Source of the DNA: Basidiobolus meristosporus CBS 931.73
Taxonomy: Eukaryota > Basidiobolomycota > Basidiobolomycetes > Basidiobolales > Basidiobolaceae
NCBI GenBank assembly: GCA_002104905.1
Contig: MCFE01000507.1
Coordinates: 1-64,000, forward strand
Direction: 5' to 3'
Length of the DNA stretch: 64,000 nt
This document shows, one piece after another, positions 1 to 9,716 of the stretch (the first letter of the stretch is position 1; each line of letters starts with the position of its first letter). Below the pieces are notes generated by a model. It saw nothing but the letters and a program-made list of their open reading frames with translations, ran no database searches and was not told where the DNA came from. The position numbers and the translations under genes are program-made.

Positions 1-43
1 GTAGTTCATTCACCGTTCTAACCTAGCCTTTCTGTTCATTCAG
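1..43 (+). other. 3' end of an intron in the eL33 gene
   Basis: A CTAAC branch-point-like motif at about 18-22 is followed by a pyrimidine-rich stretch and a CAG acceptor at 41-43. The eL33 reading frame becomes recognisable directly after it. The donor site and first exon(s) lie left of the window. No RNA evidence is available, so the acceptor is inferred from the motif and from where protein similarity starts. Confidence 0.75.
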
Positions 44-350
44 TCTTTACTCCAAGGGTCGCGTCCTAGGCTTCAAGCGCGCCAAGCGTAACCAAAGAGT
101 CAACACCTCCTTGATCCAACTCGAGAACGTCGCCACCAAGGAGGACACCCAATTCTACCTTGGCAAGAGAGTAGCCTATGTCTACCGTGCCAAGCGTGAG
201 ATCAACGGATCCAAGGTCAGAGTCATCTGGGGCCGTGTCACCCGCCCTCACGGAAACTCCGGAGTTGTCAAGGCCAAGTTCAGAAGCAACTTGCCCCCTC
301 ACTCCTTCGGCGCCTCTGTCCGTGTCATGATGTATCCTTCCCGTGTTTAA
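44..350 (+). CDS. RPL33: 60S ribosomal protein eL33 (L33/L35A), last exon, 5' partial
   Basis: Structural protein of the large cytosolic ribosomal subunit. The exon codes for about 101 residues, starting [15 protein letters not shown] after a split codon and ending at TAA 348-350. Family hallmarks are visible: the [10 protein letters not shown] segment, [17 protein letters not shown], the [19 protein letters not shown] core, and the C-terminal [12 protein letters not shown]. Family members are about 105-110 residues, so only a few N-terminal residues are missing, presumably in an upstream exon. An ATG at 111 exists, but the conserved residues before it show that it is not the start. Codon use is C-rich at third positions and CpG is frequent (for example around 57-90), unlike the AT-rich TE sequence to the right. 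No break is visible; this looks like a live housekeeping gene. Confidence 0.96.
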
Positions 351-396
351 GTAAACGGGTGGTGTAAGGAAAAGATGCATCCAATCCTTTGCCTTA

Positions 397-402
397 AATA
401 AA
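397..402 (+). terminator. Poly(A) signal of the eL33 gene
   Basis: A canonical AATAAA lies 47 bases after the eL33 stop codon, a normal spacing for a short fungal 3' UTR. The assignment is by motif and position only. Confidence 0.55.
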
Positions 403-1292
403 GTCATTATAGATTGACTTTAATCGGTGTTTCTTGGTGTGTGTGGTCGGTCGGGCTAATGATGTTGTGCTTGCATTGTACTTTTCGGCTCCTATCTTTC
501 TCGCATTTTGTCATCCTTCGGAAATGGCGGAAGATGGAAAGTTGTTGGAAGGATATAGGATCCAATGCTTCCTTGGAAGCTCCCTTTATCAACCTTACAT
601 GTTGCCTATGAATGTGTGAGGTGACTATAGTATTATGAAGTCATGTTTAATTTATCACGCATACTTTAGTCAAGTTTACCGGATTATTCAATCTAGACAC
701 CCGCTATTTGTCCATAGCCACATAAATACTCTGGTTTTTGCCATGCTGGCACTTTCGTTATATTCTAAGGTGACCAATCCTATTTCAAGTCAACTTGGGG
801 ACCTCGAGGAAGTTGCGTTTAGGAATGCATGGTTCTTGCTTAATGCTTCATATAATATTTTTTGTTGCAAATTGTTTGCTTAGCGCCTAGTTATTAGTAT
901 GCATAGTTATTGTACTTATTAAGACATTTTTGTTTATTGACGGTGAAAATTCTGTTGACCATTTTCTCCAAATTTTCCAAAAGACTCTAAAGTTTCTGGA
1001 CATGCTGTCATTACCTTCCTGTGCATTCTCAATATGTTTGTTTTTACCCCTACCAGGTACAGATGCAAGCACAACTCTTGCATACAGTATTTTGTCAACT
1101 GGAGCAACACAGCCTGTCAACTCTACCAATTACTCCTATTATTTTCACAACACTTTGCACACATATTCTTAGAACTTCCTCAATGTATTCCACATATTGT
1201 ATTGCTATTATCTTACAGAAGCTCAGACATGACACAATCTACCTCTATTTGGGATTTTGGGGCTAGCTTTTTCTTTGATCTTTAATAAGTAA
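403..1292. other. Intergenic, no gene recognised
   Basis: Sequence between the eL33 3' end and the first TE remnant. Short frames exist on both strands (at most about 80 residues), but none shows a motif, a credible codon bias or a homologue I recognise. It could hold a degraded TE or the promoter region of an unseen gene. Confidence 0.5.
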
Positions 1293-1500
1293 ATTTTGTA
1301 AATGCCCCTGAATATTCACCTTGCTTAGTCACTAAGATTGTAGTCTACAAATCTTTGCAAATTCCTGCCCAAAATCCCTGTTAGGATTCAATTGGAATAA
1401 TATCTATCAAAACATCAGCAGCCTAGAATATGAGAAAAGTCAAAGTTGTTCAAAAAGCCCAAGCTTTGCACACATGTTTTTGTGACATTGATGAGCATAT
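1293..1500 (+). mobile_element. Decayed Ty1/copia LTR remnant
   Basis: Aligns by eye with the middle of the 349-bp copia LTR found intact elsewhere. Shared landmarks in the same order are AATATTCACC, the TTAGTCACT block, CAAAGTTGT and TTTGCACACATGTT. It carries many substitutions and small indels, and the terminal part with TATA and PBS is missing. A gag fragment follows directly. Confidence 0.6.
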
Positions 1501-1534
1501 TTTACATGTTTGTTTCACCAAGGCTTAAATAGCA

Positions 1535-1824
1535 TATATGGAAGTCTCCTGGATGAAGAAGCAAGAAACTCCAGTGCTAATAAGAAGGAAAAAGACAACA
1601 CTTTAATAAGCAATGATAACCACCAAAGGAGGTATCCAAGACCCTACAAAGGCAACAGCAACCTGTTCTGTAACTACTGCAAAAGGAAAGGACAGCAACC
1701 TTCCATGCAGTTACCTCAAAAGGGAGGGACACATCCAATTGATACTTTCCAAAGAGAAATTCTCAGCAGAAATTGCCAGAATATGCAAATGCTGCAACAA
1801 TTGAGGACATATCTCTATGAAAAA
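1535..1824 (+). pseudogene. Ty1/copia gag C-terminal remnant
   Basis: Matches the region before and around the zinc knuckle of the better copia copies at 4.2-5.2 and 62.4-63.3 kb: YGSLLDEE, the N-K-K-E-K/E run, ISNDN, then RYPRPYKGNSNLFCNYCKRKG. The knuckle is broken: after the first two cysteines the downstream His/Cys part is shifted out of frame. Most of gag and all of pol are missing. It is a fragment of one old insertion together with the LTR remnant before it. Confidence 0.8.
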
Positions 1825-2988
1825 TAATTTGGTCCTGTGGGTGGATCCAATCCAGATCAGCTGTCAAGATCCTGGTATGACACCATTATAATGCTGGTAG
1901 CCTGGAATTATTGACCCTCTTCACAATGTCATGACAGGAATGTGGTGGTTTTTTGCTGATTCTAGTGCTATATTAGTAAGTTTACTTGACAGTACTTGAG
2001 TGGCTCTTCAAAAGGAATTTGACAGCATTCTGACAGTCTTAATACAGTCTACACTTATTTGAGCAGACCCTACTAGCTACTCTAAGAATGCTTCTACTCA
2101 TTGGGACTGATACAACTGCTTTTGTCTAAACAGAATATACTTGTACAATGGTGATTGGTGCTTTTCCTGCAGTGAGATTCTCCTCAATAAGGGCTTTGAT
2201 TGTCCTTATTCTCCTGACAGTTATTTTCAACCTTGAGGTTGATTTGCAGGGCTAATTGATCTTCCCAGTGTCTTCAGATTTCATAAAAACCATCTAGTTG
2301 ATCCTTGCACCTTTTCCTTCAGCTCCATAGACAGCAGACATCAAGACTTGTGCATTAAATATTCTGCTATAATATATACCACAATATCTAACAAATCCTT
2401 TTGAAGTTTCAAAGCATTTTGGGGGTTTCTGGCTTGAGAGATTTGTACAAGAGGCTCCATGGAACATATCCTCATTGCCAGAAAGTCAAAATATAATCTA
2501 CATAAGTTCTTGCTCCATTGGGATGTACTCTAATTTGCGGTAGTAATTTTCCCCATTTTTTCTTCTTTTTCTTTTACTGCATATGAACCAAGAGCAATTC
2601 CTTCTGTGGGATGATTCTGGATTTCCTTACAGGTAGGACCATAGTGTGTCTGTGCACTAAATTCTCATGACTTTATTGGTCCAGAATATTTGGTCATTTG
2701 AGAGCAACATAATCAAGATCAGTCCTGACTTAGATCAGTCATCACTTCTGATAGAATGTACCAAGTTTTTTCACATATACTGCTCTTAAAAGCAGTTTTA
2801 TCAGTGCTTTGATATTAGACTCCAATATAACAGTATTCTGAGATGCAGAGCTTAGCAGTGAATTGATCAATCATGAGTCCTCAAATCACTAATCAAAAAT
2901 AATTTGGTCCTGCTGGTGGATGCAATCAAGATAAGCCATTAGGAGACTATTATAATACCAGCAGCTTGGAATTAATGAACCTCTACAC
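1825..2988. other. Unassigned TE-like stretch with imperfect direct repeats
   Basis: No coding potential seen. A roughly 95-base segment beginning AAATAATTTGGTCCTG near 1824 recurs imperfectly near 2896, with the same order of landmarks (GGTGGAT, ATTATAAT, GGAATTA, ACCTCT). This pair about 1.07 kb apart could be the ends of an old element or a duplication. Between them I recognise no protein or known repeat. Confidence 0.4.
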
Positions 2989-3337
2989 TGTTGTAAGAGT
3001 CTTGGAGATATTGGAAGTGATTTGGGAGGACAAGTAGATTATGTGATTTCACTTAATGATTTATTGAATGTAAAAGTAGTATTTATACTTTTACATGGTC
3101 TTGGCATACCAAACACATATAAAAGGCTAAGGAATGTTCCAAAGACATATGTGCAAAGTTTGGGGCTGTTTATACAACTTTCAGAATTTTCATATTCTTG
3201 GTACCTGGTATCTTGATGAGAATATTCTAAGTAAATCCCAACAAAGAATTTGGTCAGTATTCTCTATAATCTGAAGGTAATGATCCAAGTGACTAAGTTA
3301 GGTGACTATTTAGGGGGAATTACAAATTTTTACAACA
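2989..3337 (-). mobile_element. Solo Ty1/copia LTR with perfect target-site duplication
   Basis: A full 349-bp LTR in reverse orientation, from TGTTGTAAGAGTC to TTTTTACAACA. It is flanked by the 5-bp direct repeat TACAC (2984-2988 and 3338-3342). Five-bp duplications are normal for Ty1/copia integrase. No internal sequence is present, so this is the product of LTR-LTR recombination. It keeps the TATA-like and AATAAA-like motifs of the family, in reverse. Confidence 0.95.
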
Positions 3338-3342
3338 TACAC

Positions 3343-3600
3343 AATCTTATGATGGGATCACAATGGTGTTTGGCTAATTTTACTGCCAAATAAAGTTAAG
3401 GAACATTATGGTGTTTTGGTAATGTTTTGCCAAGGGTGACATGGCATTGTTGTGGTCTTAGTGCACTCTACAACTATTTGAGGGAATCTAACCAGCCAGT
3501 ACATCCAATTGCCTTATATAGTCAAAAAACTTAATGGTGTTTTGTTGGCCTCATTGTAAGACTCTGATGGTATTATTATGGCAGTATGGTGCCATACAGG
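3343..3600. other. Unassigned AT-rich stretch
   Basis: Continues the sequence that received the solo LTR. No gene, RNA or known TE end recognised. Confidence 0.4.
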
Positions 3601-3870
3601 TAGGTCTGTATAATGCTACTGTACCAATTTACCAATTGGTATTTCCTTTTTCTACCTCCCCTTGTGCAATCCATGTATTCCACTGTAGAATCTTCCCCCT
3701 TTATTTGCTTACCCACTACTACCTTGGGTATTCCACATATATTTCAAATAAAAAAAACTATGGCCTCCTGCTTACTAACCTCTACAAAAATGCACACCTG
3801 CAGCAATTGACATACTTCTATCACCTCAACTTTACGGCTTTTTGGTGTGATACTTGCAAAGTTGCCATAT
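3601..3870 (-). mobile_element. CACTA (Tnp2-type) transposon fragment
   Basis: Reverse complement of the 3' part of the larger CACTA copy (about 61,310-61,575). Both share TATAATGCTACTGTACC, CCTTTTTCTACCTCCCC, TTTATTTGCTTACCCA and the stretch around GGTGTGATACTTGC. It holds only the transposase C-terminal/3' end region and is broken. The copia element at 3,880 starts just after it. Confidence 0.7.
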
Positions 3871-3879
3871 ACCTTGTCT

Positions 3880-4227
3880 TATTGTAAAGATTTGTAGTTC
3901 CACCTTAATATTGACCTAACTGAGTCACTAAGATCATTACCTTCAAATCATAGAGAATACTGACCAAATTCCTGCTCAGGATTTACTTGGAATATTCTCA
4001 CTAAAATGCCAGGTACCAAGAACATCAAATTCTCAAAGTTGTACAAACAGCCCCACACTCTGCACACATGTTCTTGAGACCTTCCTTAACCTATTCTATG
4101 TGCTTGGTATGTCAAGATCATGTAAAAGTATAAATACTACTTTTACATTCAAAAAATCATTAAGTGAAAGCCACATAATCTACTTGTCCTCCCAATCACT
4201 TCCAATATCTTCAAGACTCCTACAACA
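3880..4227 (+). repeat. Copia copy 1, 5' LTR
   Basis: 348 bp, starting TATTGTAAAG (the family start TGTTGTAAAA with decay) and ending CTCCTACAACA. It contains a TATAAATA box near 4131 that should start transcription in the last hundred bases of the LTR. No ATG occurs between that TATA box and the end of the LTR. Confidence 0.9.
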
Positions 4228-4239
4228 GGTTATGAGCCC
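4228..4239 (+). promoter_or_regulatory. Primer binding site: initiator tRNA-Met anticodon arm
   Basis: GGTTATGAGCCC begins directly after the LTR. Its complement GGGCTCATAACC is exactly the anticodon-arm sequence of initiator tRNA-Met (CAT anticodon), as in yeast. Priming from an internal cut in tRNA-iMet is known for Drosophila copia and relatives. The ATG inside this site is also the predicted Gag start. Confidence 0.85.
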
Positions 4240-5230
4240 CAAGCTGTCACTCTCCATAATATCTACTACTGCTATTACTGGAATCTTTTCCTCTGCTGAA
4301 AAGTTGGATGGTTGTAACTACCAAGTATGGAAGGTGAAGATGAAGATGCTGCTACAAGAACAAGGCCTTTGGGATATTGTCATGGGAGAAGAATGCCCTC
4401 CTAAAAACATGGGAGAGAAATCCTTAAAGTACCAGAAGAAAGAACAAAGTGCCTTCAACTGCATTTGCCTTAATATTAAAGACAAATTACTAATTCAATG
4501 CTCAAGAGCAAAAATGGCAATGAATGCCTGGAAAGCATTAGAAGACACATATCAGCCATGTTCAGCTGCTAAGAGAATGTATCTGAGTAGAAGATTCTTT
4601 ACTACAAAGATGCAGCCAGGAGAAGAAATGAAAAATCTAATTAACAGAATCACCCTGCTGGTGGATGAGATGGAATATGTGGGTGTACCCACTACTGATG
4701 AGGATGTAATAGTAACCATCCTGAGTAGCCTGACAGGTAGGTTTCAGGGCCTTGTATCAGCCCTAGCGTCCAGAACTGAAGATTTGACCTTGAGTTACAC
4801 ATATGGAAGGCTCCTGGATGAAGTATTTAGAAAATCAAGCAACAATAAGAAGGAAGAAGAAAATGCTTTAATAAGTAATGATAACCAACAAACTAGGTAC
4901 TCAAGACCCTTTAAAGGCAACAGCAAGCTGTTTTGCAACCACTGCAAAAGGAAAGGACACACATCAGACTGGTGCTTCAAAAAGAGAGATAGTCAGCAGA
5001 AAAAGCCTGAAAATGGAAATACTGCAATAGCTGAAGATAGACTATTTGTATCTGCACTAAACATGACCAGAAAAAATGATTCTTGGACATGGTACATTGA
5101 CTCTGGAGCATTTCAACACTTTACACACCAAAAAGAACTTTTTACTCAACATCAAGAAATTCAATTCAGAAGGTTTTCATTGGTGACAATAGAACACGTG
5201 ATGCAGTGGGAGAAGGAGCTATCCAAGTAA
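4232..5230 (+). CDS. Copia Gag plus start of protease
   Basis: Capsid protein of the retrotransposon, about 332 residues from the ATG at 4232 inside the PBS. The frame is also open upstream into the LTR, but transcription should start downstream of those ATGs. Visible features are an N-terminal retrotransposon gag region (W-K-V-K-M-K-M-L-L-Q, then LWDIVMG), the UBN2-like core with NLINRITLLVDEM and LSSLTGRFQGL, a CCHC zinc knuckle (CNHCKRKGHTSDWC), and the protease catalytic motif in WYIDSGAF. The usual DSGAS is altered to DSGAF. A stop at 5228-5230 cuts the protein shortly after the protease motif, so the downstream pol is disconnected. The same gag at 62.4 kb keeps DSGAS. Confidence 0.85.
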   Translation: MSPKLSLSIISTTAITGIFSSAEKLDGCNYQVWKVKMKMLLQEQGLWDIVMGEECPPKNMGEKSLKYQKKEQSAFNCICLNIKDKLLIQCSRAKMAMNAWKALEDTYQPCSAAKRMYLSRRFFTTKMQPGEEMKNLINRITLLVDEMEYVGVPTTDEDVIVTILSSLTGRFQGLVSALASRTEDLTLSYTYGRLLDEVFRKSSNNKKEEENALISNDNQQTRYSRPFKGNSKLFCNHCKRKGHTSDWCFKKRDSQQKKPENGNTAIAEDRLFVSALNMTRKNDSWTWYIDSGAFQHFTHQKELFTQHQEIQFRRFSLVTIEHVMQWEKELSK

Positions 5231-5236
5231 ACCTTA

Positions 5237-6395
5237 GTGAAGCATTGTGAAGGCTGCCATACACTGATCTTTACAGAAGTACTCTATGTACCAGAAATAG
5301 CCAAAAACCTACTATCTGTAATCAAGGCCACTTCAGAAGGACTCAGTTTCAGCTTTGACAATTCTGGAAGCAGTATCACTGATCAAAATGGTGCCCATAT
5401 TGCTTTGGGCATCAGAGATCAAAATCTATACAAGTTGACTTATATTCCATCATATCTGGAAGCCAATATAAGTAACCTAAGTGAAGAGACACCAATGCTT
5501 TGGCACCGGAAACCTGGGGACATCAATTCTGATTATTTGCGCAAATAATAAAGGATCAGCTAATTTCTGGAGTGAATATCAATCCTGCAGCTTACTTGGA
5601 GCACTTTGAAGCCTGTATATATGGGAAACAAGCCAGAGAACTGTTCAAGAGCTCTGGGCTGATCAAAACTAAAAATATAGATCTAATTCACTCAGATCTG
5701 TGTGGACCTATGCAAAATGTATCCTAAAGTGGGATGAAGTATTAAATCACTCTTATTGATGATTATTCAAGATACAAGTGGGTTTACTTCATGGAGAGAA
5801 AGGAAGAAGCTCTGTCCAAGCTCAGAGAGCTCAGAGTCATGCTGGAGAGAGAAACTGGGGAAAAAATTAAGAAAATACACACTGATAATGGTGAAAAATA
5901 TACCTCACAACTCTTCACACACTTTGGCAAGATTCCTGGGATCAAGCAAGAGACTACTGTACCATACTCCCCACAGCAAAATGATGTAGCAGAACATGCA
6001 AATAGATCAATAATTGATAAGGTAAGATCAATGATCCATGATCAGAAATTATCCCATGATTTGTAGGTGGAATCAGTTGCCACGGTTGTATACCTAAAAA
6101 ATAAGAGTTAAAACAGAATACTTTATGATTCTACTTCATTTGAAGCATGGTATGGATACAGACCAAGTGCAGAGCATCTAAGATTATATGGGTGCACAGC
6201 ATATGCCAGGAAACTGCCTGAAAATCAGTCAAAATTTGAGCCAAAAAGTGTAAATGCACATTTTTGGGCTACCACAATGAGAGTAAGGCATACAGACTCT
6301 GCAATACCAAAGCAACAAAGCTGATCAAGTCCAGGGATGTGTTGTTTGAAGAAAATTCAAAATTTGCACAAAAAATGGTATCAGATGATGAAAAA
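5237..6395 (+). pseudogene. Copia integrase, broken
   Basis: Continues pol. 5237-5548 holds the end of protease and the GAG-pre-integrase zinc-binding segment (PMLWHRK onward). It is stopped at 5546 by a small deletion relative to the reverse copy at 55.9 kb. Further frames carry the integrase core: SDLCGP (first D), HTDNGE (second D) and the NDVAEHANR helix with the E. The family's NGVAEHANR is changed at the G. After 6066 a stop interrupts the core C-terminal region (WYGYRPSAEHL, then YGCTAYARKLP). Several stops and frameshifts make it inactive. Confidence 0.85.
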
Positions 6396-6397
6396 AT

Positions 6398-7331
6398 TTG
6401 ATCTCAAGCCCACCTATAGTCAAGATTGAATCAGTGCAAAGCAATGAAAGCATTTTCACTCCAGAGGACTCTACAACCGTAGTTCAGCTTGAATCTGTGC
6501 CCAGGAATATTCCAGAAGTGATCATTCCAGTGTCAAATGCCAGGAGATTCAACCATACAAGAAATAGCCCAAATTACTATATCAATAAGGGTACAGAGTT
6601 GGCCTTTGCCTATTCACTCCATATTGATCAACCCCAGACTCTAAAAGAGGCCCTAAATAGCCCTTGGACAAAGTTTTGGAGATCTGCAATGGCTGAGTAA
6701 TATCAGGCCATGATGGAAAATCAAACTTGGGACTTGGTCAAATTATCAATCAGCCAAAAATCAATTGGATGCAAATGGCCTGTAATACAAAATATAAGGT
6801 TGATAACACAATTGAAAGATACAAAGCAAGACTTGTGGCCAAAGAATACTCTCACACAAAAGGACTTGACTATACTGAGACCTTTGCACAGGTAGCCAAG
6901 TTTACTTCCATCAGTTTAATATTGGCTATTGCAGCCAAATATAAGCTCTTTATACATCAAATTGATGTAAAAGCTGCATTCATGAATGCAGCACTTGATG
7001 AGGACATGTATATGGACCAGCCTGATGGGTTTGTTGACCAAAATGTCCCTCAATTGGTCTGCAAGCTTAAAAAACTTCTATATGGTCTCAATCAATCACC
7101 AAGTACCTGGACTGCAAGATAGATTCATATATGGAATCTTTGAGTTTCAAAATGGGTAATGCTGACTATAGTATATACTGGAAGCCCAATAGAGCAAGTC
7201 CAGCTTTGTTGGCTCTCTATGTGGATGATCTTATTATAGCCACCAATAACCTAGAAACAATGTATGAGACTAAATCCAGTGTATCTAAGGAGTTCAAGAT
7301 GTCCAATCTAGAAGAATGCAGTATTACTTAG
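6398..7331 (+). pseudogene. Copia reverse transcriptase, broken
   Basis: 6398-6700 is the integrase-RT linker ending in ALNSPWTKFWRSAMAE, which typically precedes the copia RT domain. RT motifs follow in shifted frames: RLVAKEYSHTKGLDYTETFA, then QIDVKAAFMNAALDEDMYM (the metal-binding D-V-K-A-A-F motif), then LLYGLNQSP. A TAG at 7120 breaks the frame. The catalytic LYVDD box lies in the next frame at about 7218-7236. All hallmark RT boxes are present but not in one frame. Confidence 0.88.
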
Positions 7332-8195
7332 GGATAAAGTTCTCCATAGACAGAAGTACTAAGACTATCACCCTGAGCCAATCCAAGTATATTCAAGATA
7401 TACTAAAGAAGTACAAAATGGAAGACTGTAAACTGGCAGCTACCCCAATGGAGACAAACCTTAACTTTCAAAACTCAACCAAATCAAGAGAGCTTGGTGC
7501 CATCTGAAAGCCCTGACTTTCCTTATCAATCTATGGTCGGCATTCTGATGTATATCATGCTTGGAACACGTCCAGATATCTCATGTTCAGTGGGAGTTGT
7601 CAGCCAACATAATCAGAACTATGGATCCAATCATATTGCAGCAGTTAAGCGGATTTTTAGATACCTAAAAGGAACTGCTGATATTTGCTTAAGATACACT
7701 TATAAGGACTCAGAACAAGATCTTGTGGGATACTCTGATGCAGATTGGGGACAAAATTTAGAAGACAGAAGATCCACCACAGGATACACCTTTCTTTACT
7801 GTAAAGGAGCAATTTCATGGAATTCAAGAAAGCAACCAACCGTAGCACTTTCCACCACAGAGGCAGAGTATATGGCAGCCTGTGAAGCTACAAAAGAAGC
7901 AATGTGGTTAAGAAAGCTGTTTACAGATTTAGGCCTATGTCAAAAAATGCCTATTACTTTATTTCAAGATAATCAAGGATGTATACAATTAGGTAGAAAT
8001 CCAACTTTTCATGCTAGAACCAAGCACATAGATATTAGACATCATTTCATATGTGAAGCTATAGAGAATAACTTAGTTAGCTTAGTTTACTGTCCTACAG
8101 ATGAAATGATTGCAGACATATTTACCAAACCATTAGCTAGAGACAAGTTTGAATGTCTTAGGTCAAAATTAGGACTAGTCAGTATGAACATTTAG
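7316..8195 (+). pseudogene. Copia RT end and RNase H
   Basis: Two frames overlapping at 7494-7507 carry the RT thumb/connection (YYLGIKFSIDR, then ITLSQSKYIQDILKKY) and a well-kept RNase H. RNase H catalytic residues are visible in GYSDADWG, STTEAEYMA and FQDNQG, and the conserved KHIDIRHH segment is present. It ends with the usual copia tail IADIFTKPL and a TAG at 8193-8195. The RNase H domain alone is intact over about 230 residues, and the stop is 11 bases before the 3' LTR. Confidence 0.9.
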
Positions 8196-8206
8196 CTGAG
8201 TGGGAG

Positions 8207-8555
8207 TGTTGTAAAAATTTGTAATTCCACCTAAATATTCACCTAACTTAGTCACTTAGATCATTACCCTCAAATCCTAGAGAATACTGACCAAATTCCT
8301 TGTTGGGATTTACTTAGAATATTTTCACCAAAATATCAGGTACCCAGAATATGAAAATTCTCAAAGTTGTCCAAACAGCCCCAAACTTTGTACACATGTT
8401 CTTGGGACCTTCCTTAACCTATTTTATGTGTTTGTAAAGCCAAGATCAGGTAAAAGTATAAATACTACTTTTACATTCAATAAATCATTAAGTGAAAACC
8501 GCATAATCTACTTGTTCTCCCAATCACTTCCAATATCTCCAAGACTCTTACAACA
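8207..8555 (+). repeat. Copia copy 1, 3' LTR with purine tract before it
   Basis: 349 bp, TGTTGTAAAAATTTG to CTCTTACAACA. The sequence before it, GAGTGGGAG, is the polypurine tract that would prime plus-strand synthesis. This LTR matches the family consensus better than the 5' LTR does. Confidence 0.93.
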
Positions 8556-9714
8556 CTATCTTGGTAACAGGGTTGTAACATTTGTGTTTGTTTAGCAAAC
8601 AGCTCATGTAACCAGTTGGGTGGAATTTGTCAGGTGGGTGGTATTGTCCCAGTACAACGCCTATACCGGTGAGACTTCCATCTCAGTTAATAACATCCCA
8701 ATTAGGAAAACATAACACTGTTGGTGATGTCAGGGAATGTTTCAGCTGATCAAATGCTCTCTTTTGAGGCTCTGACCACACAAAACACTGGCCCTTTTGC
8801 ATCAATTTGTACAGGGGGGCTGCTATTGTTGTAAAGTTTTTGACAAAGCAGCAATAGTAGCCGGCTTATCCAAGGAATCCCAACACCGCATTAATATCCT
8901 TTGGTGCAGGTGTATCTTGAATGGCTTTTAGGAGTGAAGTAGATGGGTATATCCCATCTGCCAAGATCTTGTGGCCCAGAAACAACAATTTTGCATACAG
9001 GAAATGGCACTTCTTGGGATGTAGTTTGAGTTGGTTCTTGAGGAGGGCTCTCAGGATACATTGCATGTTGTGCATATGTGCTTCTACATTGGGGGAATAT
9101 ATTGTGATGTTGTCCAGATACACAAGAGCACATTCCCATTGTAAATTTCCTAGTACCTTATTGATCATCCTTTGGAATGTAGTAGGAGCATTGCACAAGC
9201 CAAAGGGTAGTTGGTTCCATTTGTATAATCAAAACAATGTTATAAAAGCTGTTTTGGGCTGATCTTCTGGGGCTACTTCTACTTGCCAATACCCAGAGAT
9301 TAAGTCAAGAGACCTAAAATATTTAGCTCTGATTAATCTGTCCAAGAGGTTATCAATTTGCAGTAGTGGTTACATGTCCTTCTGAGTGATGGTGTTCAAT
9401 TTTTGGTAGTTGATGCAAAATCATTGCTTTCTGTCTTACTTTGGGACTATCACTACAGGGCAGGCTCACAGAGAATGGCACTATGTATTGCTGTTGTCCT
9501 TAAATAAAGTTTCAACTGTCTCTTTGATATAATCTGAGTCAATTTTTGAGTTCCTATAGGCTTTGTGCATGATGGGGTATTTGTTTGCAAGGTGGATATG
9601 GTGATATACTGCAGGTGTATGGCCAATTACTTGGATCTTAGAGAATACTTGGGCAAGCAGGTGTATTCCTTCTAGGAACTTGTCACTAATGTGGGTGGGT
9701 AGACCAGGGTCCAC
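8556..9714 (-). pseudogene. Gypsy family 2 reverse transcriptase, broken
   Basis: The N-terminal side (9481-9714) has the DY-I-KETVETLF linker. About 9200-9350 reads with stops as an RT segment including a D-L-I-S-G-Y-W-Q-V motif typical of Ty3/gypsy. 8866-9198 has LCNAPTTFQRMIN and the active site as YLDNI: the usual second Asp of YLDD is Asn, which would abolish activity. It continues to LGFLG and a GYY-like connection to RNase H, cut at 8556. Confidence 0.85.
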
Positions 9715-9716
9715 AT

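Larger units (their letters stand above)
3880..8555 (+). mobile_element. Ty1/copia retrotransposon, end to end, inactive
   Basis: A 4,676-bp element with LTRs at both ends (348 and 349 bp), PBS, a gag-pol region in the Ty1/copia order (gag, protease, integrase, reverse transcriptase, RNase H) and a purine-rich tract before the 3' LTR. Stops and frameshifts split pol into at least seven frames, so it cannot make a full polyprotein. The flanking 5-mers (TGTCT and CTATC) do not match, so the target duplication has decayed or the element recombined. The left neighbour is a CACTA fragment and the right neighbour a truncated second-family gypsy. Confidence 0.93.

Noticed and set aside
66-407. 113-residue frame antisense to eL33
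   Set aside because: Shadow of a conserved, codon-biased ribosomal protein exon; no motif of its own.
635-1285. Several 80-residue frames right of eL33
   Set aside because: Overlapping frames without codon bias, motifs or start context; consistent with chance frames in AT-rich intergenic DNA.
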